From assembly GCA_963924555.1 (NCBI GenBank), contig OZ004584.1, forward strand, positions 2,913,001-2,977,000: a DNA stretch of 64,000 nt. The letters run 5' to 3'. Shown here piece after piece: positions 48,458-59,879 of this stretch; position 1 is the stretch's first letter; each line of letters starts with the position of its first letter. A program made the translations under genes and the position numbers. Under the pieces are notes generated by a model. The model saw nothing but the letters and a program-made list of their open reading frames with translations. It made no database searches and was not told the DNA's origin. The DNA comes from Crambe crambe (taxonomy: Eukaryota; Porifera; Demospongiae; Poecilosclerida; Crambeidae).

Positions 48458-50881
48458 ATGGTGGACACAGCTCTCCGTCCAAGGCCCAACTTCGCCACCT
48501 TTCTTCGATCAGATGCTAATAAAGGAGGGGATGCTCTCACTTATTACGACTTTCAAAGAGCCCTTCGCTCCCAAAAGGTGGCTATTCTTCAACAGAAGCG
48601 GTGGTCATCGTATCAACCTGGCTACAAGAAACTTCCTGCTGAATTTCCAATCACCAGGAAAGTATTCCAACTGAAGAATAAGAGTCCTGGAGTAGCAGAA
48701 ATCATCCCCCAAATGCAACATGCGGAATTACTGCCTGCAAAAATGGAAGGGGTGATGAAGAGTGACAGCACAGCTCACATTCAAGAACCACAAATGAAAA
48801 GATCAGCATCGATGGAGAGTGTGAATAGCATAGATTCTAATATCACCGACCTGGAACCAAGCCAAAGCAAGACAAATATATCAGCCTTGGTTCCGTCAAG
48901 TGCTTCGGTCAGCAAGATCAGTATGACTGAGGCACCCCCACAGACAGAAATGCTACCTCAAATATCAAAAAAGACTCGTTTAGTCAAATCCGCAACTTCT
49001 CGTGATCGATCCTTCTCTCCTTCTCAGCCACAAAGACCACAGACTGTGGGTTGTACCAGAAATGTGGAGACACAGACAATGCAGGGAGATCAGTTACCTG
49101 ATGGTAAGTGAACTGCTTCAAATCTCTCTCTTTTGCTGGTAAGAAAGCAGAACAGCTATATCCCTCTCATGCTCTGCATGCCCCCTCTCCTTGAATCTTA
49201 TTTTAAAACACCTTCCAAGAGGTACTAACTATATTGGAATGTCCACTTGAGAGAATTGATATTTAGCATTTCATTAGCAGACTGTAAATTTATCAAGTTT
49301 ATTTGTTTGTTTTTCAGCAAGTTTTTTTGTCATTTTTATGCTTGTGCTTGTTTAGGTATTCCACTGCAAAACATGCAAAACATATCCAGTGCTACACAGG
49401 CCTCCAGGCATCGCCGTGCTCTATCGGAAGGTTCCAACGATGTGAACCGTGAAAAATTGCAACATGGAATCAATCTAGCTGAAAGGGAAGAACTCTGCAA
49501 GGCCTACCAGTGGGGGACCACCACTCAGAGGTCAGTAAATGCAGTAAATGCATTATATGCGTACTAGCTACTCCCAGTGATCATTAATATGACCCACTAC
49601 TTCTGTTGATAAGGTTTTCCCTAGATGATGTATATTTTTTATGTATATAGCTACTGAGAAGTAAAGAATTTCTCTTTCTATCACAAGACCAACATTTAGT
49701 GCAGACACACTCTTGCATGAGATCTATGTATAGCTATGCTTTTGAGTTAGACAGCCTAGCTAAGAGTTGCGTGAGTTAATATCTCGTACTTTAAGGTTGC
49801 GGTATGGAGTTTTCTCATGAATAATTCATAAGTTAATGAGGTGTGTGGTTACACTGGCTATGAGATGTTATAGTAGTTTCATACTGACTAGCACTACAAC
49901 TGAGGGCAAACCAGATGCTCTAAAATGTTATACCATTTCAGAGAAATTCAACCACTAAGCAGCCATGACTTGATAGATTTTTATTCTCGAACAGCAGCCT
50001 TATGTTTACAGTCTTTTGTGCTTATTCCAGTTAAGTTTGAAGAGATTTTAGCCAGAAAAGCCAACACTCCTGAGTTTTGATCATTGATCAACGGCTAAAA
50101 AGTGCCATAACACTCGCCTACAGTGGCTTCTTTTCAAAATCTCTTCAACTCGCCCTGCTCACTGTAAGAATAGGTACAGCATACGGTCAGCACATGGCTG
50201 CTGCTCGAGAAATTTGACAACTAAAAATCAATCAAATCATGGCTGCTTAGTGGTAGAGTTTCTCTGAAACAGTAGTGTCTAGCTTGCCCTCAGTTGTAGA
50301 GTAGGAAGTACGTATTGTAGTTTTCAACTATAGCATCTCATTACTACTCAACTCATTAACTCATGAATTATTCATGAGCAAATATTATACCATAACCTTA
50401 AGCTAACATTGTGATTGGGATGGTATCCAAATAATGGAGATATTCATGGATTAATAATCATGATACCAGTCTGTACGTGGGGCTAACAATAAGGGTGTTC
50501 ACGAGCATAAATATTTGTCTACCTCTCAATGAATCTCATTCTACATTCCATGACTGTTAGTTACATATGTTCATGCCTGCAGGACTAACTCTCATGAATA
50601 AGTTAACAATACACTATACACCACTACTAGTGTACTTTAAACACTAACATAACCTAAGCAAGCTAGTTAGTTTACAATGCCAATGACTCTTCTTTGACAT
50701 GAAATTATCTCTGCATGTATACTATAACTGTAATAGGGCATACGATGCTGCTGGATGGTCTGAGAGAATTCCTGCTCTTCCAGTTGCTGTCCCGCCTACA
50801 ACCACCATTGAGCAGTTTCCTGATCCTGTGTCCCAAAGGCTGACTTTCAGGAGGTACTCCAGTGAGCCAGCTACCTGGCAG
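48458..50881 (+). CDS. Uncharacterised protein, 5' part (three exons, 3' end not resolved)
   Basis: Exons 48458-49103, 49356-49530 and 50737-50881; phases agree at both junctions and the reading is open throughout (322 aa so far). The first exon begins MVDTALRPRPNFATFLRSDA and then becomes Ser/Gln-rich and probably disordered. Later segments are more ordered ('EREELCKAYQWGTTTQR', 'AAGWSERIPALP', 'DPVSQRLTFRRYSSEPATWQ'). I do not recognise the family. Short Pro/Tyr-rich modules of this kind occur in axonemal microtubule-associated proteins, a weak hint only. The third exon ends at phase 0 before a clear donor (CAG|GTATGT), so at least one more exon must exist. The exons at 60805-61683 are candidates. 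Confidence 0.7.
49790..50405. mobile_element. Large fold-back element in intron of the 48458 gene
   Basis: Arms of roughly 270 bp. The left 'ctcatgaataattcataagt' and the right end read in inverse, and inner pieces such as 'accactaagcagccatgact' and 'aagagattttag' also pair. No coding capacity. Confidence 0.85.
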
Positions 50882-51465
50882 GTATGTTTTTAAAGTTAGT
50901 CAAAGTAACAGATTAAGATAGCATGCTTGTAGAATAGCTATAGATTATAAACCCCCAGGCCATTATATCTTACCATATAAATGTGGGGTAAAATTTTTGT
51001 GGTTGCAAAATATGATTTTGTTAGAAGAATATAATATCTAGCTAGAAGCTAACTAGAGCTTACTTCCTTCACTGCATGCGCATGCATGCAATACTGGATG
51101 GGGTTAAGGAATTGGGCCAGGCTTCGATGATGTGTATCCTGTGCGATTAGTTGGCTACTTAATTTAGATCACTTGATGAAACTGTATTAGCTATATCTCA
51201 CATGATACCAGTAGACTTCCATCAAGACACGACACTGTCATCTAATTTATGTCATCGATACACATAATGTGACCAATTTTGGTAAAGTGTGGGTGCATGG
51301 GCTACTATGCAACCTTACAAATTTTGTGATGGTGAACATTATTATGTACATTTATAGCTACAAAATAATGAATTCACACAACATATATCTAGCTATATAC
51401 CAAGCAAGGCTTCTGCTAATCTTTCTCGTCTTGCACTTAACTTCCTTATATCTTGGTACAAGCAC
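50882..51465. other. Intergenic or intron
   Basis: No gene or repeat is recognised except short ATGC runs near 51070-51090. Confidence 0.5.
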
Positions 51466-52461
51466 TCAATCTGCAACTGTGGTGAATTCTCCAGTGTACC
51501 CAATATGACTGTCATAAAAGGTGTTACTGGGTGCTGATACTCTCTCTGACTCCTTAAATGTCCCATACTCATGCAGATGACCTGGTACACGCCTCTCCTT
51601 CTTGGTAACAAATCTCTTGATCATGTGGCACAACTTTGAATAGTGGAATGTTATCAAGTAACCACATAAAGGCACATAGTCTATCGGTGTTTGTGTAATG
51701 GCTGAAAACAGCTTCAAATAATATCCAGCCCTGTGATCACTCACAACTACTAGAAGCAGGTTCAAAAAGACCATGTAAACAATGATCGCTACTAATAGAA
51801 TGATGATACGTCGCAACAGGACCTTAGCACGCCGGAAGTGTGTTGAAATACCACAGTACACAATCATTATGCCTAAGATTGCACATATTGCCACTAATCC
51901 TACCGCTTCATACAAGATAAATCCACCAAAGTATATCTCGCTCAATATTGAGAATGAGTCGTTAGATGTGATCCAGCAGTATCCATCAATAAAGCCGTAA
52001 CGATATTTAGTATGTTTGAAAGGGATCCATAAGATAGACAAAGGTAGCAGCACTGATACAAAGATAGTCGTTGTCTCCAGAACTATTCTGAAATACTTTG
52101 CTATTGTGCAGATATTCCCCTTGATTTGTATGTAGACCGCAATTAGCAAATAGAAGATGATGACCATATAAAAATTATAGATAGACCAGCTACTCCATGC
52201 TGTAAAGAATGCTATATACACACACACTTTATCTCTCAATATGTAGTTGAAGAGATTCCCAAAGTTGGCAGCATGAGTCAAGTCATTGACCAAAATTGCC
52301 AGGAGAGTGTAGATAAAGAGCCTCTGCAACACTGTCTTGTACACCTTTCCACAGAGCAGAACTATGAAGATGATGGTAGCTATCAGCACTCCAAAACATC
52401 CCGTTATGCTCTCTGCCAAGATAAAATCCCTTAACTGTGAATCGGAGTCATTTTCAAACAT
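51466..52461 (-). CDS. Seven-transmembrane receptor-like protein 1
   Basis: 331 aa in one exon. After a short acidic N-terminus there are seven hydrophobic stretches. The first is followed by the family signature 'KVYKTVLQRLF' and 'HDLTHAANF'. Cysteines in the first two extracellular loops ('DKVCVYIAF', 'IDGYCWITS') are placed as in the conserved GPCR disulfide. The third inner loop is short and basic ('FRRAKVLLRR'). The tail carries 'YGTFKESERVSAPSNTFYD' and ends 'YTGEFTTVAD'. It is likely a plasma-membrane receptor. I cannot assign a GPCR class; the family may be sponge-specific. It is intact. Confidence 0.85.
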   Translation of the reverse strand: MFENDSDSQLRDFILAESITGCFGVLIATIIFIVLLCGKVYKTVLQRLFIYTLLAILVNDLTHAANFGNLFNYILRDKVCVYIAFFTAWSSWSIYNFYMVIIFYLLIAVYIQIKGNICTIAKYFRIVLETTTIFVSVLLPLSILWIPFKHTKYRYGFIDGYCWITSNDSFSILSEIYFGGFILYEAVGLVAICAILGIMIVYCGISTHFRRAKVLLRRIIILLVAIIVYMVFLNLLLVVVSDHRAGYYLKLFSAITQTPIDYVPLCGYLITFHYSKLCHMIKRFVTKKERRVPGHLHEYGTFKESERVSAPSNTFYDSHIGYTGEFTTVAD

Positions 52462-52718
52462 TTTAGCAAGCTATATATGCACTTTAGCCCACGATGTGAC
52501 CTATGTCATCCAATTTTGGTATTGTGGGTACTATGAATTATGATGATAACCACACACTATATAGAACTATACACTGTAAAAAATGTTTACTGCACACCGC
52601 TGTTTTTGTTTTTGGTGTGTGTATTAGGACAATTTAGTGTGCAGTACACACTTTCGTTTTTATAGTATACAAAAGAGTAACATGCACAAAAAATGTTAGA
52701 ATCCTGTAATCCCTCAAG

Positions 52719-53744
52719 TTAATCTGTAATTATGGTGAACCCTCCAGTGTACTCAATATGACTGTCATAAAAGGTGTTACTAGGTGCCGTTACTCTCTCT
52801 GACTCCTTAAATGTCCCGTATTCGGTACAATTCTTGTGCATATGGCCCAGTACACGCCTCTTCTTTCTGGTAACAAGTCTCTTGATCACGTGGCACGACT
52901 TTGAATAGTGGAATGTTATCAAATAGCCACATAAAGGAACGTAGTCTATTAGAGTTGTAGAAATTGCAGCAAAAATCTTCATGCTATATCCAGCCCGGTG
53001 GTCACTCATGAGTACTAGAAGAGCATTTATAAGGACCAAGTACGCAATGATTGCCGCTAGAAGAATCACGATACGTCGTAACAAGTCCTTGGCACGTTGG
53101 AACACAGTTGAAAGTGTCGAGTACACTATCATTATGCCCACAATGACACATATTGCCACCAGTCCTACTGCTTCATACAAGATAAATCCACCAAAATACA
53201 CCTGACTCTTTAATGAGAAGGATTCATTAGATATGAGCCAGCAGTATCCATCACTAAAGCCGTAACGATATTCAGTGTACTGTTTGAAAGGAATCCATAA
53301 AATGGACAAAGGTAGCACCACTGATACTAAGATAGTCATTAACTCCAGAAATACTTTCAAATACTTTGACTTCAGAAATATCCTGCAGATATCTCCCTTG
53401 ATTTGTATGCAAATAGCAATCAGCAAATAGAGTATGATAAACATATAGAAGCTGTAAATAGTCCAGCTACCCCACACTGAAATGAACCCTACGTACATAC
53501 ACACTTCATCATTTGGTGTGTAGTTGAAGTGATGTTCGATGTTAGCAGCATGAGTCAAATCGTGGATCAAAATTGCCAGGAGAGTGTACATGAAGAGCCT
53601 CTGCAGAACTGTCTTGTACACTTTTCCACAGAGCAGAACTATGAAGATGATGGTTGCCATCAGCACCCCAACACATCCTGCTATGCTATCAACCAGGATT
53701 AAGTCCTTCAGTTGTGAATCAGAATAACTGTTGTTCTCTAACAT
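52719..53744 (-). CDS. Seven-transmembrane receptor-like protein 2
   Basis: 341 aa, intact. Approximate membrane segments: 21-40, 50-66, 84-113, 130-152, 184-210, 222-247 and 256-280. C82 and C168 are candidate disulfide partners. The tail (281-341) is basic and then carries 'EYGTFKESERV', 'NTFYDSHIEYTG' and a final Asp. It is closest to the genes at 51466, 54340 and 56336 and was produced by tandem duplication. N-glycosylation sites are possible near the N-terminus (NNS). Confidence 0.87.
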   Translation of the reverse strand: MLENNSYSDSQLKDLILVDSIAGCVGVLMATIIFIVLLCGKVYKTVLQRLFMYTLLAILIHDLTHAANIEHHFNYTPNDEVCMYVGFISVWGSWTIYSFYMFIILYLLIAICIQIKGDICRIFLKSKYLKVFLELMTILVSVVLPLSILWIPFKQYTEYRYGFSDGYCWLISNESFSLKSQVYFGGFILYEAVGLVAICVIVGIMIVYSTLSTVFQRAKDLLRRIVILLAAIIAYLVLINALLVLMSDHRAGYSMKIFAAISTTLIDYVPLCGYLITFHYSKSCHVIKRLVTRKKRRVLGHMHKNCTEYGTFKESERVTAPSNTFYDSHIEYTGGFTIITD

Positions 53745-54339
53745 TCTAACCTAGCTATGAACTTTAACCTTTACATAACCCAACCCATTTTTGTGATGTA
53801 TCCTCCCCCTGTGTAAAATAAGGAAGCAGTGCTTAGCTATAGGCATTGGACTGTATGGAATAGAATAAGAACCAGCACATCTATGTAGCTATCTGCTGGT
53901 TCATTTATGCTCTACTCTAGCTAAGTGGCAAAATACACAATCTCTATAGTCACTTCCCTTGATTTGTATGTATAAATAGCAATATAAATAGACCAGCTAC
54001 TCTACACTATAAAGAATTAATGCTCTATATACACCTTACATCAGAGTCATTAAAAACATTTATAACAAGCCAGTTAGGTTGAATATTGCAGTAGCTATAG
54101 CTATAAAGCTTGTCACATTATGGATCATATAAAACATAATTATATTATAGACTTTCATCATAACTGACATGTGACACAGTTCAGATGTTATGTGACCTTG
54201 TCACCCAAATTTGGTATATGCATGGGTATAGGCTACTCTATGCTATGTATACACCCATAATGTTGTTTTATGGTGAACACATTGAACATGAATAGGTCTG
54301 TTGATCCTTTGTAACTTTGTTATACTGGAAAAAGTTGAA
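53745..54339. other. Intergenic between 7TM copies
   Basis: No full gene. About 53960-54060 contains short scraps of 7TM-like sequence ('cccttgatttgtatgtat', 'gaccagctact'), suggesting a further decayed copy. Confidence 0.4.
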
Positions 54340-55356
54340 CATTCAATCTGCAAGTGTGGTGAATTCTCCAGTGTACTCATATGACTGTCATAAAAGGTGT
54401 TACTGGGTGCTGATACTCTTTCCGACTCCTTAAATGTCCCATACTCGGAACAATTCTTGTTCGGATCACCAGGTACATGCCTTTCCTTAGTAACAAATCT
54501 CTTGATCACATGGCACAATTTTAAATAGTGGAGGGTTATCATATAGCCACATAAAGGCACATAATCTATTAATGTTGTGACAATTGCCCCCAAGACCTTC
54601 ATATTATATCCAGCCTGGTGACCACTCATGAATACTAGAAGAGCATTCAAACGGACTATATACGTACACGATGAATGCTGCTAAAATGATTACAATACAT
54701 CGCAACAAGTCCTTTGTACGTTGGAACACAGCTGAAAGAGTTGAGCATTTAATCATTATTCCCAAGACAACACAAAATATGATTGCTTCGTACCACAAAT
54801 TACCAAAGAACATTTGACTCTCCAATGAGAACGAGTCATTAGATATGAGCCAGCAGTATCCATCACTAAAGCCGTAATGATAATTATTCAGTATGTTTGA
54901 AAGGGATCCATAAAATAGACAAAGGTAGCAGCACTGACGTAAGGATAGTCAAAAAATATCTTTAAATACTTTGATTTCAGAACTAATCCGCAGATATTTC
55001 CCTTGATTTGTATGCAAATACCAATCAGCAAATAGAGTATAATGAACATATAAAAGCTACAAATAGTCCAGCTACCCCACACTGAAATGAACCCTACGTA
55101 CATACACACTTCATCACTTGGTGTGTAGTAGAAGTAATGTTCAATGTTAGCAGCATGAGTCAAGTCGTGGACTAAAATAGTCAGGAGAACATACATGAAG
55201 AGCCTCTGCAGAACTGTCTTGAAGGCTTTTCCACAGAGAAGGAGTATGAAGATGCTTGTAGCTATCAGCACTCCAACACATCCTGCTATGCTATCAACCA
55301 GGATTAAATCCTTCAATCGTATATCAGAGGAACTAGCTACTGTTCTCTAACATTCT
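54340..55356 (-). pseudogene. 7TM receptor pseudogene
   Basis: All parts of the family are present in order but in different frames. The N-terminus has a small insertion creating a stop after six codons. Segments 1-3 are open (54888-55316), with a frameshift at the start of segment 4. Segments 5-6 lie in 54604-54825 and segment 7 plus the tail ('SEYGTFKESERVSAPSNTFY') in another frame ending at 54243. At least three disruptions make it non-functional. Confidence 0.85.
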
Positions 55357-56335
55357 TAGCTCAGTTAGCCAGCTATGAACTTTAACCTTATACCAATTTT
55401 GGCCTGTGTGCATCACCACACACACTATATCAATGTATGGAACATCAAAATATAATGAGGCATTCGACTGCATGGAATATAGAATTAGCTATAAAAATGG
55501 CCATAAGAACCACATTGTCTTCGTCTTTCCACTTCTTTCTTTGTTGTTTCATGGCCATCCTACTTGGTAACAGCTGCTTTTTTTGTCGAACAATAGCTAG
55601 CTATCAGCAACAGAATGGATTGTTGAGCTCTATAGCTCAAACCTCCTTCACTGGCAGCCTAACCAAAAAACTTGGTGAATTCTCCAATCTACATGCAGGT
55701 ATTCATTTGAGTGTAATTAGCTATCACATGCAATTGAATTGAAGCAATAAGGATGGTGAAACTGCTTGAAAACCTGCTTGATTATATTCAAGTCAATTAA
55801 ATGTATGTTACATTCTGTTTCTTTGGTTCCAAGCTGCAAGCACACAACTTCTTTCTAACATGCTATAGGTACTTGTTTTCTTACCTTAATAAGATATTTC
55901 AATTAGCTACAACTCGGCAGTCCCTATCTTTGAGGTCGTGCCCAGAATTAATCACAATTATAATTACCAAAGGCCCGTTACATGTAATGGGAGACACTGG
56001 AGATACTTCAGTTGAGATAATTTCTTTTTGTCAATGTTTGTCCCTTGTATAGCTTGTAGCTATACAATTATGAACCTTTTGGAAATATGCAAGTTGATTA
56101 CTACACATATTTATAAGAGCTAATGTATACACTTTTCTACATATGGAGCATTTAAATAAACTTTCATCATATGATCTTATATCCAAATTAGGTTGTGCAT
56201 ACGCAGTCTTAACAAATGTACTGGTAAACATTCAATTAGCTATGTATAAATCACACTGAATAAGCAAGCAATGGAACTGAAATAAGATAAAGCTCAGAAG
56301 TTCTGTCAGATTGTCAGGATTATGTAACAAAACAT
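55357..56335. other. Intergenic
   Basis: Nothing recognisable. Short open frames lack any domain or splice logic. Confidence 0.5.
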
Positions 56336-57365
56336 TCAATCTGAAATTGTGGTGAACCCTCCAGTGTACTCAATGTTATAAAAGGTGCTACTGGGTGCCG
56401 ATACCCTCTCTGACTCTTTGAATGTCCCATACTCAGTGTAATTCTTGTTCTGATGACCTGGTACACACCTCTCCTTCTTGATAACAAGTCTCTTGATCAT
56501 GTGGCACAATTTTGAATAGTGCAGTGTTATCAAATAGCCGCATAAAGGAACATAATCTATTATTGTCGTGACGATTGCTGAAAATATTTTTATGCTATAT
56601 CCAGTTTGGTGGTCACTCATGAGTACTAGAAGAACGTTCAAAAGGACCATGTACACAATGATTGCTGCTAAAACAATTACAATGCATCGCAACAAGTCCT
56701 TGGCACGTTGTAACACAGCTGAAAGAGTTGAGCATTTAATCATTATTCCCAAGATAATGCATGATATTATCGCCAAGAGTCCTATTGCTTCATACCAGAT
56801 AAAACCACCGAAGTACATTTGACTCTCCAATGAGAGTGATTCATTAGATATGAGCCAGCAGTATCCATCACTAAAGCCGTAACGATATTCAGTATACTGT
56901 TTGAAAGGGATCCATAAAATAGACAAAGGTAGGAGCACTGACGTAAGGATAGCCATTAACTCCAGAAATACTTTCAAGTTCTTTATTTTAGGAACTATTG
57001 TACAAGCATCTCCCTTGATTTGTATGCAAATAGCAATCAGCAAATAGAGTATGATAAACATACTCTAGCTGCAAATAGTCCAGCTACCCCACACTGAAAT
57101 GAACCCTACGTACATACGTACACACTTCATCACTTGGTATGTACTTGAAGTAGTGTTCGATGTTAGCAGCATGAGTCAAGTCATGGACTAAAATAGTCAG
57201 GAGAGCATACATGAAGAGCCTCTGCAGAACTGTCTTGAAGGCTTTTCCACAGAGGAGAATCATGAAGATGATGGTAGCTATAACTGCTCCAACACATCCT
57301 GTTATGCTATCTACCAGGATTAAGTCCTTCAGTTGTGCATCAGAATAACTACTGTTCTCCAACAT
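56336..57365 (-). pseudogene. 7TM receptor copy with a frameshift
   Basis: The N-terminal part (57365 down to about 57120, MLENSSYSDAQLKDL) and the part from segment 3 to the tail (57061-56336) are both well preserved. A 4-bp GTAC duplication near 57115 shifts the frame, and a TAG follows at about 57066 in the original frame. Everything else looks as conserved as in the intact copies, so the damage is recent, or the allele may be variable. Confidence 0.8.
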
Positions 57366-57526
57366 CCTTAGCTGTGCTGAAAGCTAGCTATAAACTTTTG
57401 ACCATAAACCACTTTCAGTATACCACATTACAACATTATAAATTAAGTCATAATTGGGGAAATCCCTACTTCCTGTCTTTTGTCTGATTAGAGTGGACTA
57501 CTATAGATAGCTAGTTGATAGAAATC

Positions 57527-58573
57527 ATGGTCTTCAAGTCTCAGTTCCAGCACTGTGGTGACCTAAATGATACTCAACTCAAAGTCCTCAACCTCACAAT
57601 GAGTGTTTCTGGAGGGCTTGGGGCCCTCATAACAGTCATCATGTTCGCAGTCCTGATCTATGCCAAGGCCTATGGCAGTGTGCTCCAGAGGCTTTTCCTG
57701 TACAGTGTGCTGGCTACCATGATGCATGAACTTCTACACGTGGCTCAAATTGAGCACCAGTTCCAATATAAGTGGCAAAATCAACTGTGTGCTCATTTAG
57801 GGTTCTTGTCCAACTGGAGTGGTTGGGTCATCTATATCTTCAACCTGGACATCATCCTTTTTTTGCTGTTAATTGTATACCAGCAGCTCAAAGGTGACAT
57901 TATGCCACGTTTATCAAAATCAAAATCTTTTAGAACACTAACAGAATGCTTATGTGTGATAGGCTCTATTGGTTTTCCAGTTGTCGTCATTTGGGTGCCT
58001 TATAAGGAAAAAAACTATGGCTTAAACGAAGCCTATTGCTATATCAGAGCATTTGATGATAACTGTACAGAAATAGGGATAAAGGACAAGCTCCTTTATG
58101 CTTACTCTTTTTATGAAGTTGTGGGTTTACTGGCTATTTTGATAGCAATTGGCATCAGTATTGTATACTGCACTCTTTCAACAATATTGTTCATAAACGC
58201 GAAACGCTTACTTCGACAAGTCATGATTCTTGTATTGTTCGTAATCATTTATATGGTGATACTAAACATAATGCTAGTTGTCGATATTGTAGTCGATACA
58301 TCATATTACTTGAATATATTTTTTGCAATTGCTGCCACAATGACCGACTTAATGTTCCTCTTTGGATACTTGCTGGCATTTCACTCCACTAAGTTGCGAA
58401 GAAAATTCCAAAGCAAAAGGAAGCGAGGATTTGAGAAAGTGTCACCACGTGACCAGAGATGTACAAAGGAATATGGAACATTTGAAGAGTCAAACAGAGT
58501 CACCAGACCTAGCAAAACTGTAACATATTTTGATGTTCCATATACAGGGGAATTTACTAGTGTGCCCACTTAA
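57527..58573 (+). CDS. Seven-transmembrane receptor-like protein, divergent, opposite strand
   Basis: 348 aa from the ATG at 57527 (context ATCATGG), one exon, intact. Same layout as the minus-strand genes but much more diverged ('KAYGSVLQRLFLYSVLATMM', 'NEAYCYI', 'INAKRLLRQ'). The tail still carries 'KEYGTFEESNRVTRPS' and 'YTGEFTSVPT', so tail motifs are kept while the membrane part has changed. It lies head-to-head with the copy ending at 57365, 161 bp apart, so a shared promoter is possible. Confidence 0.87.
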   Translation: MVFKSQFQHCGDLNDTQLKVLNLTMSVSGGLGALITVIMFAVLIYAKAYGSVLQRLFLYSVLATMMHELLHVAQIEHQFQYKWQNQLCAHLGFLSNWSGWVIYIFNLDIILFLLLIVYQQLKGDIMPRLSKSKSFRTLTECLCVIGSIGFPVVVIWVPYKEKNYGLNEAYCYIRAFDDNCTEIGIKDKLLYAYSFYEVVGLLAILIAIGISIVYCTLSTILFINAKRLLRQVMILVLFVIIYMVILNIMLVVDIVVDTSYYLNIFFAIAATMTDLMFLFGYLLAFHSTKLRRKFQSKRKRGFEKVSPRDQRCTKEYGTFEESNRVTRPSKTVTYFDVPYTGEFTSVPT

Positions 58574-59030
58574 TTTTTAATTTTTATTCCATCAATTCCC
58601 TGCTATGTGTGTTAGTGCTGAAGCCTGCTCTCCCATATAGAGCCTGCTTTGCTCGATTTGTCTGTCGGCTATTTGTCTGTCTGCTCTATTCCAGCACTGA
58701 TAGGCACTTAACACTAGTGAAATTCATGCATTGTGGGGCAAGCATGCATGCTCAGTTAACCCAAGCTGCAACGTTAGAACATACATATAAATATTATATG
58801 TAGCAGAAATCCCAAAGTAAGTGGACTCCAAAGTGTAGGCCTTGCTGCACTTGCCCCAATGACATCAAGAGTCTACGAGATACACTAAAGGACAGTATAT
58901 AAAAGGGCTTTTTTGAAGAAGGAATCTACATCTTATAGTCTACTTACTGCAGTTGGATAGTATTATTGTAACTTGCACATGTTTCATAATGCACATGCAA
59001 TAAAAATGAAAGATGTTGCTAAATCGACAA
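58574..59030. other. Intergenic
   Basis: No gene recognised. An AATAAA signal lies at about 58999-59004. Confidence 0.5.
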
Positions 59031-59879
59031 TTATTTAGTATAGTATTCAATCTGAAACTGTGGTGGATTCTCCAGTGTACTGGATCTCATAAAGGTGTTA
59101 CTCGGTGCTGACACTCTCTCGGACGCATTGAATGTTGCCTTATCGTTGCTTATAGCTGCAAGATTCACATTCAAAAATACCATGTAACTATGATTGCCAC
59201 CAACAGAATTATATGTCGTAATAAATAAATCCTTAGCACGCTGAAATATGGCCGAAAGAGTCCAATACACAATCATTATGCCCAAGATGACACATAATGC
59301 CACTAATCCAACTCCTTCGTACAAGATAAATCCACCAAAGTATATATCACTCTCCAATTGGGAAGTGTTGGTACCTGTAATCCAGCAGAAGCCATTATGA
59401 AACTCGTAGTTGTAGTTCGTAAACACAAAAGGGATCCATAATACCAATGTTGGTAGCAGTATTGATCCGAGAACAGTCACAAATTCCACTGACACTTTGA
59501 AATATTTAGTTCTTTTAACTATCAAGGTGCAGACATCTCCCTTGATTTGTATATAAACAAATATCAACAAGTAAATGATGATGACCATGTAGAAGATATA
59601 CACAGACCAGCTACTCCAGATTGAGATGAATCCTATGTATTTGCACACTTGAGCCTTAGAATTTGGGTGATAATAGTACACAGCATTGGCTACGTGAGTG
59701 AGGTCATGAACCATGATTGCTAGAATAGTGTAGATGAACAGTCTCTGCAAGACAGTCTTGTAGGCCTTTCCACAAAGCAGAAGTATGAAGATGACAGTGG
59801 ACATGAGCACTCCAACTCCTCCTGATGTACACTCTGCTAGGATAAGGTCCTGCAGCTGGGTACTATTATCTCTTGACAT
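59031..59879 (-). pseudogene. Truncated 7TM receptor gene
   Basis: 282 codons from ATG at 59879 (MSRDNSTQLQDLILAE). Membrane segments 1-5 are good. In the third inner loop the basic 'RAKDL' runs into an aberrant reading, and most of segment 6 and all of segment 7 are missing. A short 'TFNASERVSAPSNTF' then shows where the tail restarts, and the end is out of frame ('IEYYTK'). An internal deletion plus frameshifts make a working receptor unlikely. It is a distinct lineage from the other copies (YIFYMVIIIYLLI). Confidence 0.75.

Noticed and set aside
55437..55742. 101-codon plus-strand frame between 7TM copies
   Set aside because: No family resemblance, no paralog in the window and weak start context; left as intergenic.
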